This document shows, piece after piece, positions 5,339 to 7,395 of a stretch of 7,395 bases of DNA (positions are counted from its first letter, which is position 1; each line of letters starts with the position of its first letter). This DNA comes from Clostridia bacterium. GTDB lineage: Bacteria > Bacillota_A > Clostridia > Lachnospirales > Lachnospiraceae. The translations under genes and the position numbers were made by a program. The stretch spans positions 1 to 7,395 of the forward strand of contig JAAYYM010000510.1 of the NCBI GenBank assembly GCA_012515365.1, read 5' to 3'. The notes under the pieces were generated by a model, which was not told where the DNA came from, searched no databases, and saw only the letters and a list, made by a program, of their open reading frames with translations.

Positions 5339-5773
5339 ATGAATAAGGCAGGCTTGGTTTTTGTTGGCATTAGCATTGCCGTAGCAGTTTTTTTTATGAT
5401 ACCCGCATTTTCCATGCCGGGAGGCTCTGTAGATGGAGCTCCAGGTCCGGGTTATTTCCCCATTATTCTATCAGTCATAGTAATAATTTTAGCAATTATT
5501 CAAGGCATTTTTTATTTACGGGAAGATAAAAAGTCATTTGATCAAGATGAAACACAGAGAAAAAACAAGCCAATGCTTTTTATTGTCTGCATTGCAACGC
5601 TTGTTTATACAATCCTTTTTATGTTCATCCCTTTTATACCATTAACAATTGTTGCTGTTGGTTTTCTTAATTGGTTGTTCGGAAAGAAATGGATACCAAA
5701 TCTCATTTTTTCTGTAGCTTTCACCATGATTATCTATGTGATATTCAGCAAATTTCTGCATGTCATGCTGTAA
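5339..5773 (+). CDS. tctB: TTT small membrane subunit TctB
   Basis: The 144-residue inner-membrane protein has the size and four-helix layout of TctB: hydrophobic spans at about 5-24, 40-60, 79-97 and 100-140 (the last probably two helices), with a charged cytoplasmic-type loop at 61-77 (REDKKSFDQDETQRKNK). The family signature GPGYFP lies at 36-41. TctB supports the large subunit TctA; its exact role in transport is poorly known in the family. GGAGG (5330-5334) precedes the ATG by 4 nt. The 109-bp spacer from tctC contains two hairpins; tctA follows after only 13 bp, indicating co-translation with it. Confidence 0.88.
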   Translation: MNKAGLVFVGISIAVAVFFMIPAFSMPGGSVDGAPGPGYFPIILSVIVIILAIIQGIFYLREDKKSFDQDETQRKNKPMLFIVCIATLVYTILFMFIPFIPLTIVAVGFLNWLFGKKWIPNLIFSVAFTMIIYVIFSKFLHVML

Positions 5774-5786
5774 TAAGGAGTAACAT

Positions 5787-7280
5787 ATGGATTGGCTTTC
5801 TGCATTTGCTGGTGTATTCCGGCCTGATGTGTTTTTTTATCTTGTTGTGGGTGTAGTATCAGGCGCATTCATAGGAACTATGCCTGGTCTCACTGCTACG
5901 ATGGCTGTTGCTGTACTGACTCCCATTTCTTTCTGGCTGGAACCAGCATGCGGTTTTGCTATGTTGATCGGTGTATACAACTCAGCCATTTGGTCTGGAG
6001 GAATATCAGCAATTCTTATCAATACCCCTGGTACGCCTGCTTCCATGGCTTCTACATTTGATGGTTATAAGCTCTCTCAGAAGGGTTATTCGGGTTTGGC
6101 ACTGAATATCAATACCATCTGGTCTGTGTTTGGTGGATTAGTGAGCACTGTCTGTCTAGCAACTTTCTCATTTCCTTTGGCATCATTTGCACTAAAGTTT
6201 GGTCCTTCAGAATTTGCGGTAGTAGCGTTATTCGGACTCACCATGATGGTAAGTGTGTCGGGAACTTCCCCTGTCAAAGGTTTGCTTGTTGGTTTTCTCG
6301 GTCTTCTTCTTTCTACCGTTGGACTCGAGACAATCCATGCATATAAGCGGTATACATTTGGACAGGCAGGCTTGTTGGATGGATTGAACTTTGTAGCAGT
6401 CATGATTGGCCTTTTTGGTGTAGGGGAAATACTCTATCAGATTTATACTACTGAACGTGATGCCCCGTCGATGAAAGCAGAAGTTAAGACTAAGAAACAA
6501 ATGCCTTCCTTAAAGTTGTTAGGGAAATTGTTCCCGAAAAACCTTTTTGCATCTGCAATATCAGTAATCATAGGCGCAATTCCTGGTGCTGGAGGTGATA
6601 TTGCTTCCATCATCTGTTGGGGACAGGCAAAACGTACCAGTAAGCATCCCGAAGAATACGGAGAAGGTTCAGTAGAAGGACTCTCTGTTACGTGTACAGC
6701 AAATAATGCTGTCATCGGTGGAGCTATGACAACGATGCTCTCGTTGGGAATACCTGGTGACTCAGTTACTGCAATCCTAATCGGATCCTTAATGATGTAT
6801 GGGATGACTCCTGGACCTATGCTGTTCATTGAGAACCGTCCCTTTGTTTTAACGTTGATTGCGCAAATGGTAATAGCCAACCTAGCAATACTCGCATTTG
6901 GACTCACTACGAGTAAGATTTATCCAAAGATGTTGGCAATAAAGAAAACATCGCTCTGGGTTGTAGTCTTGTTCTTCTGTTTTGTTGGCGCATATGCAAT
7001 CAACAACTCGTATGTAGATCTTATTGCCATGGCTGTATTCGGAATTGTTGGGTTCTGTTTCAAAATGCTCGATCTTCCTAATGGTCCATTCATTCTTGGT
7101 TTGTTGCTCGGTAAACTGCTTGAGGCGAACTTGAGAAGGACCTTGGCTATGACAATGGGTTCCTATGCAATTTTCTTTACCAGTCCCATCAACGTAGTTC
7201 TTCTGCTTATCACGGTTTTATCATTGTTCCTGCCCACATTCAATAAGTGGAGAAAAGCACGGAAAGCCAGTTCAAACTGA
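5787..7280 (+). CDS. tctA: TTT large membrane subunit TctA
   Basis: The 497-residue polytopic membrane protein matches the usual TctA length of about 500 and its many hydrophobic spans. Family signatures: GTMPGLTATM (30-39) near the N-terminus, NTPGTPASM (79-87), GAIPGAGGDIAS (263-274) in the second half, and SLGIPGDSVTAIL (319-331). The two PG-containing motifs mark the repeated halves of the fold that form the translocation core; transport in this family is driven by an ion gradient rather than ATP. Residues 221-250 form a hydrophilic central loop between the halves. AAGGAG (5775-5780) precedes the ATG by 6 nt. dhaK starts 18 bp after the stop, which ties transport to ketose phosphorylation in one operon. 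Confidence 0.95.
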   Translation: MDWLSAFAGVFRPDVFFYLVVGVVSGAFIGTMPGLTATMAVAVLTPISFWLEPACGFAMLIGVYNSAIWSGGISAILINTPGTPASMASTFDGYKLSQKGYSGLALNINTIWSVFGGLVSTVCLATFSFPLASFALKFGPSEFAVVALFGLTMMVSVSGTSPVKGLLVGFLGLLLSTVGLETIHAYKRYTFGQAGLLDGLNFVAVMIGLFGVGEILYQIYTTERDAPSMKAEVKTKKQMPSLKLLGKLFPKNLFASAISVIIGAIPGAGGDIASIICWGQAKRTSKHPEEYGEGSVEGLSVTCTANNAVIGGAMTTMLSLGIPGDSVTAILIGSLMMYGMTPGPMLFIENRPFVLTLIAQMVIANLAILAFGLTTSKIYPKMLAIKKTSLWVVVLFFCFVGAYAINNSYVDLIAMAVFGIVGFCFKMLDLPNGPFILGLLLGKLLEANLRRTLAMTMGSYAIFFTSPINVVLLLITVLSLFLPTFNKWRKARKASSN

Positions 7281-7298
7281 TATATTGAGGTAATAAAA

Positions 7299-7395
7299 GT
7301 GAAAAAATTTGTAAATAATCCTGTTGATTTTGTTGATGAAATGCTTGAGGGAATTCTATCTGCACATCCTGACCAGCTTGCATCTTGTGCAGGCT
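7299..7395 (+). CDS. dhaK: Dihydroxyacetone kinase subunit DhaK, N-terminal start (runs off right edge)
   Basis: From a GTG at 7299, 32 codons are visible before the edge. They read KKFVNNPVDFVDEMLEGIL and continue SAHPDQL, which matches the start of DhaK/DAK1 proteins (E. coli type: KKLIND..DVLDEQL.G...AHP). GAGG (7287-7290) lies 8 nt before the GTG, and the gene begins 18 bp after tctA. DhaK is the substrate-binding subunit that holds the ketose covalently through a histidine; that histidine and the GGGSGHEP motif lie beyond the window. It is the natural partner of DhaL at 622-1251. The short visible length limits certainty, but the presence of dhaL in the cluster supports the call. Confidence 0.82.
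   Translation, partial: MKKFVNNPVDFVDEMLEGILSAHPDQLASCAG

Noticed and set aside
6443..6907. Minus-strand open frame of 154 codons inside tctA
   Set aside because: Antisense to the most conserved part of TctA (PGAGGD region); codon-pattern shadow only.

Overview
The window is one carbohydrate-acid utilisation locus: four complete enzyme or regulator genes, a complete three-gene tripartite tricarboxylate transporter (TTT), and two genes cut by the window edges. The host is probably a diderm bacterium of moderate-to-low GC. The solute-binding protein has a plain secretory signal peptide without a lipobox cysteine, as expected for a periplasmic receptor. The mix of LacI regulators, TTT and DhaK/DhaL would suit a free-living fermentative spirochaete such as Sphaerochaeta, but that placement is a guess. 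No rRNA, tRNA, CRISPR array or mobile element is visible.

Layout from left to right: (1) positions 482 down to 1, minus strand, the first 160 codons of a LacI-family regulator; (2) a 139-bp divergent promoter region; (3) 622-2167, plus strand, dhaL (dihydroxyacetone-kinase L subunit) followed 19 bp later by a DapA-family class I aldolase/dehydratase, ending in a strong hairpin; (4) 2261-3289, a second LacI-family regulator starting with TTG and ending in a classic intrinsic terminator; (5) a promoter almost matching the one before dhaL; (6) 3462-7280, an RraA-family class II aldolase, then tctC, tctB and tctA; (7) from 7299 off the right edge, the first 32 codons of dhaK.

How it may work together (inference): TctC captures a carboxylate or sugar acid in the periplasm and TctAB carries it in. 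The two aldolase-type enzymes (Schiff-base DapA family and metal-dependent RraA family) dehydrate or cleave a 2-oxo acid, giving pyruvate or a similar acid plus a short ketose. DhaK with DhaL then phosphorylates that ketose (dihydroxyacetone or a related triulose/tetrulose) into central metabolism. The kinase subunits sit at opposite ends of the cluster in two transcription units whose promoters share a 10-nt block and the same spacer length. The two LacI regulators share a recognisable effector-domain subfamily and may sense related ligands. The actual substrate cannot be read from the sequence.
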